Assembly: GCA_900556885.1 (NCBI GenBank)
Contig: UNSQ01000014.1
Location: forward strand, 1-17,152
Length of the DNA stretch: 17,152 nucleotides
Reading direction: 5' to 3'
Source of the DNA: Candidatus Saccharimonadota bacterium
GTDB lineage: Bacteria > Patescibacteriota > Saccharimonadia > Saccharimonadales > Saccharimonadaceae
The position numbers and the translations under genes were made by a program. Below, one piece after another: positions 6,096-13,003 of this stretch. The notes beneath the pieces were generated by a model. That model was not told the DNA's origin, did no database searches, and worked only from the letters and a program-made list of their open reading frames with translations. Within the stretch, counting starts at the first letter, position 1. Each line of letters starts with the position of its first letter.

Positions 6096-6571
6096 TGCTT
6101 AGCGAGTTTATGTCCGCCAGTATGTAGTGAAAAAATGTCAATTAAACCGCACACCAGACCAAACGTAGCCACATATCGCCAATTATTCGCGAAAATCTTA
6201 TACAGCTCCAGCGCCTGTCCGTCTAGTGAGATATATTTTCCCAGAGGGACCACCAATAGCGCTGCTGTCAAAAACGCGATTCCCACTGCCGAGACAATTC
6301 TCTCATGTTTTTTCTGATATCTGGGTCCGCTTAGAAGAAGCATAATTAGCGGAACCAACGTTAAGACTAATCCCGAAATTACACCATTTGGCAATAAACC
6401 AGTTTCCAACTTCAAGCTGTCCAGCACCCCCGTCAGCCAGCTACCCCACCATTCTGATAGTAAAAATCCCGTCGCCAACGCCAACGCCAATGGACCGAAT
6501 CTTCGAGATGAAACAAATGCAACCGCAAAAACCGTTACTAAAATTACTCCAAATAGAATTATTACGCTCAT
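6092..6571 (-). CDS. Small integral membrane protein, unknown function
   Basis: A 159-residue hydrophobic protein with about four to five membrane segments: residues 2-20, possibly 26-42, 62-81, 92-111 and 132-148. The loops are short and basic (Ser-Arg-Arg; Pro-Arg-Tyr-Gln-Lys-Lys). The length, topology and glycine/arginine-containing first loop recall CvpA-type proteins, but I see no decisive motif and do not assign it. The ATG overlaps the stop of the DUF192 gene by four bases (ATGA) and has a strong GGAGGAGG Shine-Dalgarno, so it is translated from the same mRNA. Its stop codon lies inside the -35 box of the downstream tRNA-Lys promoter; no separate terminator is seen. Confidence 0.75.
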   Translation of the reverse strand: MSVIILFGVILVTVFAVAFVSSRRFGPLALALATGFLLSEWWGSWLTGVLDSLKLETGLLPNGVISGLVLTLVPLIMLLLSGPRYQKKHERIVSAVGIAFLTAALLVVPLGKYISLDGQALELYKIFANNWRYVATFGLVCGLIDIFSLHTGGHKLAKH

Positions 6572-7059
6572 TTATCCTCCTCCAAATCAAATTTTACCTG
6601 TGACCCAGCTGTAGCGCTCGCCTGCTTAGCAACTCCCGCCTTCACCTCCAACACATACTTTGCAGGAACCGGTGGCGCATATTTTTCATGCGGCTCAGCG
6701 TCTGGCTTGACGTTATGTTTTACATAGACAACGCGCTTTTTATCATTGATCCAAATCATATCAACCGAAAACTTCATATCTTTCATCCACATCTTATGAC
6801 GATCGTTATGGTCAAAGACAAATAGCATGGCATAATTCTCATCAATCCCCAACCTTCCGGACAGACCTTTCTGCTGCGATTCTTCGTCATTAGCAATTTC
6901 CGCCTGAAGCATCGTCTTATTAAGGTAAATCATTTCCGTTTTTGGCGAAACCGTTCGGAAAGCATAAAAAATTGCCCCACCAATAACCATCAGCATTCCG
7001 CAGATAAATATCCATTTGATGACAGTCTGAGTTACTGTCGAGTGACGAGGCTCGTCCAT
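6568..7059 (-). CDS. Membrane-anchored DUF192 family protein
   Basis: A 163-residue protein. Residues about 13-33 form one membrane anchor, placing the rest outside the membrane. The DUF192 domain covers about 42-160, with the signature Gln-Lys-Gly-Leu-Ser-Gly-Arg-Leu (63-70), a Met-Leu-Phe-Val-Phe strand (about 78-82), the HKMWMKDMKFSVDMIWI core (about 88-104), and a late Tyr-Val-Leu-Glu-Val-Lys-Ala-Gly strand. The biochemical function of DUF192 is not established; members are small exported beta-rich proteins. The ATG is 6 bases after a TGT-TATAAT box and lacks a good Shine-Dalgarno, so it probably starts a leaderless mRNA that also carries the membrane protein gene. rimK ends 24 bases upstream, so read-through from that gene is also possible. 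Confidence 0.88.
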   Translation of the reverse strand: MDEPRHSTVTQTVIKWIFICGMLMVIGGAIFYAFRTVSPKTEMIYLNKTMLQAEIANDEESQQKGLSGRLGIDENYAMLFVFDHNDRHKMWMKDMKFSVDMIWINDKKRVVYVKHNVKPDAEPHEKYAPPVPAKYVLEVKAGVAKQASATAGSQVKFDLEEDK

Positions 7060-7065
7060 AAACCT

Positions 7066-7074
7066 ATTATAACA
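7066..7074 (-). promoter_or_regulatory. Extended -10 promoter of the DUF192 gene, predicted leaderless
   Basis: TGT-TATAAT on the minus strand, 6 bases before the ATG, in the 24-base gap after rimK. The layout is the same as at ruvB and ruvC. Confidence 0.5.
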
Positions 7075-7083
7075 AGTTTATGC

Positions 7084-8001
7084 TTAAGCGCCGATTTTAT
7101 CTTTTTTATTGCCACGCTTGGCGTTTCGATCGATGTATTCGATTATCTTTCCAGCCACATTTCGGCGAGTAATTTTCTCAATTCCAAATCCTGGACTAGC
7201 GTTAACTTCCAGCACCAAAGCTCCACGGCTTGATCTCATAAAGTCGACTCCAGCAACCGTCAATCCCATTGCCTTAGCGGCTTTCACACACATTTTACGT
7301 TCAGAATCTGTCAATTTTATACTGGTTCCTTCGCCGCCCTTGTGTAAATTGCTACGGAAATCATCGTCCAAACTCTGACGCTTCATACTAGCTACCACTT
7401 GACTGCCAACCACAAACGCACGAATATCGACACCAGCCGACTCTCTAATAAATTCCTGAAGCAGCACGTTTGTACCGTCCGAGTTGGTCAAATAGAACGC
7501 CTGCAGAACCGACTTGGCAGCCTTCTTAGTTTCCGCCAGAACCACGCCATTTCCGTGCGTGCCGCGCGCTAACTTAATAATCGCCGGCATACCACCAATC
7601 TCTTCAATGAGCGAATCAATGTCAGTCGCGTTTCGGGAAAATACCGTCTTCGGAATCGATACTCCCGCTTTTACCAACAACTGCGTTGAACGCAATTTGT
7701 CTCGCGCCCTAGTAATTGCAATCGAGCGATTCATGAAAAACGCCTTCGGATACATCATCTCCAATTGACGCAAAACCGCTGTTCCGTACTTTGTCATATG
7801 GCTCGCGATTCGCGGAATCACCACGTCAAATTCACCAATTTCCTTACCTTTATAAATAACCGTCGGATGCTTTTCGTCAATTGAAACGTAGCAGTTTTTA
7901 TACTTAATAACCTTAACTTGATGACCACGCTTTTCAGCTTCCTCTTTCAGGCGAAGCGTCGAATAATTAATGTTGCCGTTAGATAAGATTGCAATTCGCA
8001 T
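7084..8001 (-). CDS. rimK: RimK-type ATP-grasp ligase (ribosomal protein S6 glutamate ligase family)
   Basis: The protein has 305 residues, matching RimK (300 in E. coli). RimK adds glutamate residues to the C-terminus of ribosomal protein S6 using ATP. Visible motifs are an N-terminal Rossmann-like start (MRIAILS), the Thr-Arg-Ala-Arg-Asp-Lys-Leu helix (98-103), the ATP-binding Lys143 and glycine loop GTHGNGV (147-153), Asp-Ile-Arg-Ala-Phe-Val (192-197), the RimK-typical Phe-Arg-Ser-Asn-Leu-His-Lys-Gly-Gly (215-223), and the metal-binding Glu-Val-Asn-Ala-Ser-Pro-Gly (265-271). Its ATG overlaps the stop of the upstream rimB-like gene by one base, with AAAGGTG as a weak, distant Shine-Dalgarno; this is a coupled pair. 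The native substrate is inferred from the family; related ligases modify other peptides, so S6 is likely but not proven. Confidence 0.88.
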   Translation of the reverse strand: MRIAILSNGNINYSTLRLKEEAEKRGHQVKVIKYKNCYVSIDEKHPTVIYKGKEIGEFDVVIPRIASHMTKYGTAVLRQLEMMYPKAFFMNRSIAITRARDKLRSTQLLVKAGVSIPKTVFSRNATDIDSLIEEIGGMPAIIKLARGTHGNGVVLAETKKAAKSVLQAFYLTNSDGTNVLLQEFIRESAGVDIRAFVVGSQVVASMKRQSLDDDFRSNLHKGGEGTSIKLTDSERKMCVKAAKAMGLTVAGVDFMRSSRGALVLEVNASPGFGIEKITRRNVAGKIIEYIDRNAKRGNKKDKIGA

Positions 8002-8507
8002 TACTTTTCTTCACCTTTCTGATGATATTTTTTATAAAATTCGTATGGATTCAATTTTACTTCTTCATTAAGACTAGCAGTTACGGACGGTTTTTTCCTG
8101 CGAACATTTTTTCTTGATACATCCACTAGGAATTTTCCAGAAATCGACCGTCTTCCAATTAACACCGGAAATTCATTCTTCGACCGATCAGATAGATTCA
8201 TCAGCATTTTAATTTTTCGCCCACTAATTTTTACCCAAAAGTGTGTTCGATAACGAATCTGCTCTTGCCCCATTGCGGAGCGCACTCTGGCTACCGAATA
8301 ATCAGTTCTCTTAAATACCTTACCATTATAATAGGGTGAACCCTCACCGAAAAGAGAGAACTTTAACACGCCGTCCTTATCTATACGAATATTACTCGCC
8401 CAAACCGCACTAGAATCAGCGCCCGTATCAATTTTAGCTGGGACTTTTTGCGCTCGCTCGCCGAAATTCACAAACTCGGTTGACCCAATAATGGCTTTTT
8501 CTTTCAT
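8001..8507 (-). CDS. RimB-type retropepsin-like aspartic protease (RimK partner)
   Basis: A 168-residue protein of the family annotated as putative ATP-dependent zinc protease, which has a retropepsin-like fold. The catalytic signature is Asp-Thr-Gly-Ala-Asp-Ser-Ser at 27-33, after an N-terminal Ile-Gly-Ser-Thr-Glu strand. Later elements typical of the family are Tyr-Arg-Thr-His-Phe-Trp-Val (near 107) and the Asn-Leu-Ser-Asp-Arg-Ser... Pro-Val-Leu-Ile-Gly-Arg segment (about 124-139). In other bacteria RimB acts with RimK to shorten or balance the glutamate tails on S6. The stop overlaps the rimK start by one base (TAATG), strongly implying joint function. The extra basic C-terminal tail after about 140 is variable. 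The start has no Shine-Dalgarno and lies 8 bases from a -10 box. Confidence 0.82.
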   Translation of the reverse strand: MKEKAIIGSTEFVNFGERAQKVPAKIDTGADSSAVWASNIRIDKDGVLKFSLFGEGSPYYNGKVFKRTDYSVARVRSAMGQEQIRYRTHFWVKISGRKIKMLMNLSDRSKNEFPVLIGRRSISGKFLVDVSRKNVRRKKPSVTASLNEEVKLNPYEFYKKYHQKGEEK

Positions 8508-8515
8508 ACGTCAAT

Positions 8516-8544
8516 ATTATGGCATAAAAACTATCTTTTTGCAA
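8516..8544 (-). promoter_or_regulatory. Promoter of the rimB-rimK pair, probably leaderless
   Basis: The minus strand reads TTGCAA (8539-8544), a 17-base spacer, and CATAAT (8516-8521) with a TGC extension. Eight bases separate the -10 box from the ATG at 8507. The -35 box lies inside the end of the preceding gene. The leader would be 0-3 bases. Confidence 0.5.
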
Positions 8545-11500
8545 TATCTTGCCTTTTGCTTCTTTGAGCTCTCGCTACCACAATTGTCACCGCTACAATG
8601 ATAGATATACCAGCCAAAATAGCTAATACATAAGTGTATCCCGACAATAGATATATCAAAGCTAATGTCACACATACAGCACCCCAGGTCGTAATCAGTC
8701 GTTTGTTAAGCGCCAACCCCACGACAACCATCAATGAATGCTCTATTAGGAATAATATTTCCATGACGCTGTCTCCTGCAAACGCCAAGATAAGAGTCGG
8801 CAGACTAAGCACAGAAAGAGCCAGCACTAGGTGTACCGTAGTAGACTTATGAATATACCCCAACCAACGCCACGACATTACTGCTCCCGAAAGAATTGCC
8901 GCTGACCACAAATATGGTATTGTGATAGAGTGAACGGGTAAGGCTAGATTTTTAATAGTAAATAAAACGCCGCACAAAATCAGGATCACACCTGAATCAA
9001 AATATAAAATATTCTTTTTAGGAACACCTTCAAACATCAAGGCGATACCATTAATTATCCACACTAGCGCCGCCAGAATCACTGACGCCACAGTAGCGCT
9101 AACTGATGTAGTAATAGACAATAAGACTACCGACCAGCCGATGGCGCTATAGAATGAAGAGTAGTACCAACGACTCGACATCTTTCTGATTCGCGCAGCA
9201 ATAGCCAAGCCGTAAAACACCGCAAAAATGACCAGGGCAACGACTGACATAAATTCGAGTGGAATAGTAAACCATTGAGCTATAAGGCAAAGTAACAACA
9301 CTAGACTCGGGTGCGCAGCTATTGTCATTATTCGCCAATCTCGTTTAGCAAGTACCGCCATATAAAGAGCTACTACGGCCGCTAGCCATCCCAATACCTT
9401 GAACGACAAATCATATGTTGCCAGTAGATTAATCATTGGAAGCGCTATCGCTGAAACTGTAGCAGCGCACAGCGTCATATCACCAATAATTGACGATTGC
9501 ATATTCATTCGCAACAGCCAGTACAAAGACCCAAAACCAACGAGACTCACCCATGCAGCAATTGTGAGATTATCATTAAACGGTATATTCAACCAATGCA
9601 GGGATAATAAAACAAAGATGATTGTCGTAAGATATGCCCCGCCCAAATAAACCTCTCTACGACATCGGTAAAATGCATAGTATAGTAACGCCACTAGCGG
9701 CAACCAAACTATCGGATGAATTGACGACAATATAATAAGCACAGCCACACCAATAATAGAATATAGAAGCAGCTCACGACTTTTGATGGCCGTGTTGCCA
9801 TGACGACGATAAAGCCATTCTACTATTAATAGCGACGACACATTTATCCACGCCATTAAAATAGAGACGTTTTCACTAGACACCGAAAAACCTAAAGCTA
9901 GCAAAAATACCGACAACATTAAAGAGGTATGGACTCCAACTACAAACTCATAAACTTTTTCGCGCCATACAGCCACACTCATAATGCCAGCGCCGATAGC
10001 TATTGCGCCCGATAGGAACATCAGGGCTTCCTCTGTCGCATAAGTGGCTATCATCGCTGAAGTAAACATTGCCATTAATAGCCAAGTTGACGCAGCGCCA
10101 TATACTAAAGCAGCCTGACTTTTACTAATATTCGGACGCTTCAAAATTAGCAATCGGCAAATAACTGGCAGTGGCGTCATGGATAGAAAAATTAGATACT
10201 GTACGCGTGGTGCTATAGCTATATCAATATTGAGTAGTGTTATACCAATCGGCACCAATAGAATCCCAGATATCACAACCATAACACCGAAGCGGACACG
10301 ACGTAACAAAAAAAGGATTGCAAGACTAATCGCTGAAATAACACCAATAAAGGTAAAGGCAACCATCATTCGTAGCGAATCTCCAGAGCCGATCACGCCA
10401 AACAAAGCACTTAATGACACAACAAAACTAACCCACAATACTATTTCATGATGTCTATCATACTGTTTCTGAACGTACATTGATACAGCGGACCAGATTA
10501 TATTTCCAAGTGCCACTAACCCTAGAATCACACTTACAACCAACTGATTATCGTCAGATAAATACATTGCGAAACTAGCAGCCATCACCATTAGCAATAA
10601 GCGAGCTGTTGTCAATTCATAAGTACGCATCTTTTTAGACTTCTCGACAAGAGCAACCGTAAAGTAATATGCAACGCTAGCAAATAACAGTACACTAATA
10701 TCTAATGCACCCATATATGCCGACGAGCTAAGCGCGATAAACATCGTCATCGGCACGATAAACGGATTTACAACGTTTAACGGTTCGACAAACTGACGAG
10801 GAAAGCGACTAGAAAAATATGCAGCCACAGTCATCAAACATCCAAATAGCAGCATTACAACGTAATACCAGACCAGCTGCGCATGCACGACAGCCGGCAA
10901 ACTAGTCGTCATCGTAAACATCGATAGTAGCGATACATAAGCAAGAGGTCGACTATTCAATCTCACTGTAGCATCAACACACAAGACAGTACCAAGTACA
11001 GAGGTAATAAGCCAGCACCATGTGGGGTCAATACCTAAAAGTAAATTCATAGTCCAGCCACCAATTGGCACAGCTACCAAAGCCGTACCAATAAGTGCTG
11101 TCGACGCAGATTTCAATATTGGCAAGCGAGCATACAATATCTGACCAATAATATAATAAATAAAAATAAACAGCCACACCAATCCAAACCTAAGTTGGAT
11201 AGATAGATTAATTGCCTGAGCTAGAAGCAATATTCCCGCAGTCAGAAGTAGCGATGCCGTATATAGTGCTATATTAATTGTAGTCTTACGGCCCCTCTCC
11301 TTTTCTTTGTCATCAATATGTGGTGCTTGTTCAATTGGTAAAGTCAGCATAAACGCCGCAAACAACTTTTCCTTGTCATCAATATGTGATGTCCGTTCAA
11401 TATTATTCTCAACAGGCACAGCAACCGTATTTACTCTCTCTTCAGCCGTGGAAATACTAGTAGGAATTATACTATCGAGATTCTCATTATTACTGATATT

Positions 11501-11731
11501 TAACGGAGTATTCGCAAGCCGTGAAGCGGCGCTTTGATTCTCGGTGATAAGCCTCACTTGACCGTTGTCATTCTCAATTTTGGCGCATCCATTTTGTGCA
11601 TCACGCACGCCATCCCAATATCCCTGCCGATAATCTTCGGAATAATTAGACGGCTGACTATTACCTCTCTGTAATAATTTTATTAGCTTAATCACTACAA
11701 TAATAACTATTATCAGAAAAATTAATCCCAT
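8531..11731 (-). CDS. Very large polytopic membrane protein, unknown function
   Basis: A 1066-residue protein made almost wholly of hydrophobic helices. Residues 2-20 form an N-terminal anchor. A hydrophilic linker (about 21-150) includes Asp-Tyr-Arg-Gln-Gly-Tyr-Trp-Asp-Gly-Val-Arg-Asp-Ala-Gln-Asn-Gly (33-48) and a partial 22-residue repeat. From about 152 to 1055 there are roughly 25-30 closely spaced membrane segments with short basic loops, ending in a basic tail. There are no visible ATPase, glycosyltransferase or transporter motifs. The layout, a soluble N-terminal linker before a long array of helices, resembles the DUF2157/DUF2339 style of membrane protein, but this is an impression and not an assignment. 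It has its own extended -10 promoter downstream of dnaJ. It is by far the largest gene here, and a reduced genome that keeps it presumably needs it for the cell envelope. Confidence 0.8.
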   Translation of the reverse strand: MGLIFLIIVIIVVIKLIKLLQRGNSQPSNYSEDYRQGYWDGVRDAQNGCAKIENDNGQVRLITENQSAASRLANTPLNISNNENLDSIIPTSISTAEERVNTVAVPVENNIERTSHIDDKEKLFAAFMLTLPIEQAPHIDDKEKERGRKTTINIALYTASLLLTAGILLLAQAINLSIQLRFGLVWLFIFIYYIIGQILYARLPILKSASTALIGTALVAVPIGGWTMNLLLGIDPTWCWLITSVLGTVLCVDATVRLNSRPLAYVSLLSMFTMTTSLPAVVHAQLVWYYVVMLLFGCLMTVAAYFSSRFPRQFVEPLNVVNPFIVPMTMFIALSSSAYMGALDISVLLFASVAYYFTVALVEKSKKMRTYELTTARLLLMVMAASFAMYLSDDNQLVVSVILGLVALGNIIWSAVSMYVQKQYDRHHEIVLWVSFVVSLSALFGVIGSGDSLRMMVAFTFIGVISAISLAILFLLRRVRFGVMVVISGILLVPIGITLLNIDIAIAPRVQYLIFLSMTPLPVICRLLILKRPNISKSQAALVYGAASTWLLMAMFTSAMIATYATEEALMFLSGAIAIGAGIMSVAVWREKVYEFVVGVHTSLMLSVFLLALGFSVSSENVSILMAWINVSSLLIVEWLYRRHGNTAIKSRELLLYSIIGVAVLIILSSIHPIVWLPLVALLYYAFYRCRREVYLGGAYLTTIIFVLLSLHWLNIPFNDNLTIAAWVSLVGFGSLYWLLRMNMQSSIIGDMTLCAATVSAIALPMINLLATYDLSFKVLGWLAAVVALYMAVLAKRDWRIMTIAAHPSLVLLLCLIAQWFTIPLEFMSVVALVIFAVFYGLAIAARIRKMSSRWYYSSFYSAIGWSVVLLSITTSVSATVASVILAALVWIINGIALMFEGVPKKNILYFDSGVILILCGVLFTIKNLALPVHSITIPYLWSAAILSGAVMSWRWLGYIHKSTTVHLVLALSVLSLPTLILAFAGDSVMEILFLIEHSLMVVVGLALNKRLITTWGAVCVTLALIYLLSGYTYVLAILAGISIIVAVTIVVARAQRSKRQDIAKR
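11301..11402 (-). repeat. Imperfect direct repeat, 36 bases at 66-base spacing
   Basis: The copies at 11301-11336 and 11367-11402 differ at about six positions. They encode Ile-Glu-(Gln/Arg)-(Ala/Thr)-(Pro/Ser)-His-Ile-Asp-Asp-Lys-Glu-Lys twice, 22 codons apart, just before the first helix of the membrane array. The in-frame period suggests a duplicated 22-residue segment. Confidence 0.7.
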
Positions 11732-11758
11732 GCCTTCAATCCCTCTTATGTTAGCTTC

Positions 11759-11786
11759 AGTATAACACAGGATTTTTTCTCGACAA
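11759..11786 (-). promoter_or_regulatory. Promoter of the large membrane protein gene
   Basis: The minus strand reads TTGTCG (11781-11786), a 16-base spacer, then TATACT (11759-11764) with a TGT extension. The leader would be about 20 bases and includes a GAGGG element about 10 bases before the ATG. Confidence 0.45.
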
Positions 11787-11791
11787 ATGTA

Positions 11792-12901
11792 TTAAGAGAA
11801 TAGCCCTCGTTTTTTCGCGCCCTTAAATTGCTCCAAAAGTTCCTTCTGCTTTTTGGTCAATTTGGTCGGCGTATCAACAATAACACCCACAATATGCGGA
11901 CCACGAGATTCGCTATGCAAGTGCGGCACGCCATGACCAGACAACTTGAAGTCAGTGCCACTCTGAGTGCCTGCTGGGATTTTCATCGTTATTACACCAT
12001 CCACAGTCTCCACGTCAATCTCCGTTCCCAGCGCCGCATCAACCATAGAAATATGCTCTTCGCTAAGAATAATATTGCCTTCGCGAGTGAATTTTTTATG
12101 CGCCTTAACACGAATGTGGACATACAAATCGCCTCTGCTACCACCAGCAACCGCTTCGCCACGATCGCGCAGACGAATTGTCGAGCCATCATCAATCCCT
12201 GCCGGAATTTTAATAGTGATATCCTGATTCTGCCGAGTCGTGCCTTTTCCTCTACAAACTGAACATTCTTTTTCAGGAACTTTCCCCTTACCATGACAAG
12301 TTTCACAAACAACCGCCTGCTGAATTTGTCCAAATAGCGAATTCATCGTTCGAGTTTGCTGACCCGCGCCCTTACAAGTTGGGCACGTTTTCATTCCAAA
12401 TCCAGGCTCGGCGCCATCGCCATGACAATGTTCACATTCAACATCCAGCATTAAACTAATTTTCTTTTCTACACCAAATACCGCGTCCTCAAAACTTAGT
12501 GTTACGCTAGTTTCAACATCACGCCCACGCGAACGACCATTCCCAGCGCCGCCAGAAGCACCACCGAAGAATTGGCTAAAAATATCACCTAGTCCACCAT
12601 CACCAAAATCAAAGTGAACATTTTGACCGCCAAATCCACCAAATCCCTCAAACGGATTACCGGAAAAACCGCCGCCAGAAGCACCACCCACGCCAGCATG
12701 ACCAAATTGATCATAACGCTGTCGCTTCTGCTTGTCTTTCAAAACTTCATAGGCCTCATTAATTTCCTTAAACTTAGCCTCATCGCCGCCCTGCTTATCA
12801 GGGTGATATTTAATTGCTAATTTACGAAAAGCCTTTTTTATCTCATCTTCAGAAGCGGTCTTTGGAACGCCCAATATTTCATAATAATCACGCTTACTCA
12901 T
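11792..12901 (-). CDS. dnaJ: DnaJ (Hsp40) co-chaperone
   Basis: The protein has 369 residues, a full-length class A DnaJ. DnaJ delivers unfolded clients to DnaK and stimulates its ATPase. The J domain (1-66) carries His-Pro-Asp at 33-35. The Gly/Phe-rich region (about 67-122) contains the Asp-Ile-Phe motif at 106-108. The zinc domain has all four CxxCxGxG units: [24 protein letters not shown] and CSVCRGKG, at about 156-220. Two C-terminal beta domains follow. It lies downstream of dnaK but is separated from it by a strong terminator, and it has its own CIRCE operator and promoter. The -10 box ends only 9 bases before the ATG, so the leader is predicted to be 0-4 bases; the AAGG one base before the ATG is too close to act as a normal Shine-Dalgarno. 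Confidence 0.97.
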   Translation of the reverse strand: MSKRDYYEILGVPKTASEDEIKKAFRKLAIKYHPDKQGGDEAKFKEINEAYEVLKDKQKRQRYDQFGHAGVGGASGGGFSGNPFEGFGGFGGQNVHFDFGDGGLGDIFSQFFGGASGGAGNGRSRGRDVETSVTLSFEDAVFGVEKKISLMLDVECEHCHGDGAEPGFGMKTCPTCKGAGQQTRTMNSLFGQIQQAVVCETCHGKGKVPEKECSVCRGKGTTRQNQDITIKIPAGIDDGSTIRLRDRGEAVAGGSRGDLYVHIRVKAHKKFTREGNIILSEEHISMVDAALGTEIDVETVDGVITMKIPAGTQSGTDFKLSGHGVPHLHSESRGPHIVGVIVDTPTKLTKKQKELLEQFKGAKKRGLFS

Positions 12902-12910
12902 ACCTTATAT

Positions 12911-12939
12911 ATTATACGCGTTTAGCACTCTCAGTGCAA
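12911..12939 (-). promoter_or_regulatory. Promoter of dnaJ, overlapping CIRCE
   Basis: TATAAT (12911-12916), a 17-base spacer, and TTGCAC (12934-12939) on the minus strand. The -35 box lies within the CIRCE spacer, directly after one arm, the same position as TTGACA in the dnaK promoter. Confidence 0.6.
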
Positions 12940-12948
12940 GAGTGCTAA
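12922..12948. promoter_or_regulatory. CIRCE operator of dnaJ (HrcA site)
   Basis: TTAGCACTC, nine bases, GAGTGCTAA: a perfect match to the CIRCE consensus bound by the heat-shock repressor HrcA. It covers the -35 box and most of the promoter spacer of dnaJ, so bound HrcA should block polymerase. The hrcA gene is not in this window. Confidence 0.95.
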
Positions 12949-12952
12949 GTTC

Positions 12953-12984
12953 AAAAAAGGCCACTCTTTTTATCGAGCAGCCTT
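12953..12984 (-). terminator. Intrinsic terminator between dnaK and dnaJ
   Basis: On the minus strand AAGGCTGCTC pairs with GAGTGGCCTT (10 bp with two wobble pairs) around an 8-base loop, followed by TTTTTT counting the last stem bases. It begins 19 bases after the dnaK stop and ends 4 bases before the dnaJ CIRCE, making dnaK and dnaJ separate transcripts. Confidence 0.85.
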
Positions 12985-13003
12985 CTTTGTAAATACGTTA
13001 AGT

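Noticed and set aside
11745..11791. Possible terminator after dnaJ
   Set aside because: TTCTC and GAGAA can pair on the minus strand, but the stem is only 5 bp with a loop of about 14 bases, and A rather than T follows. I do not call it a terminator.
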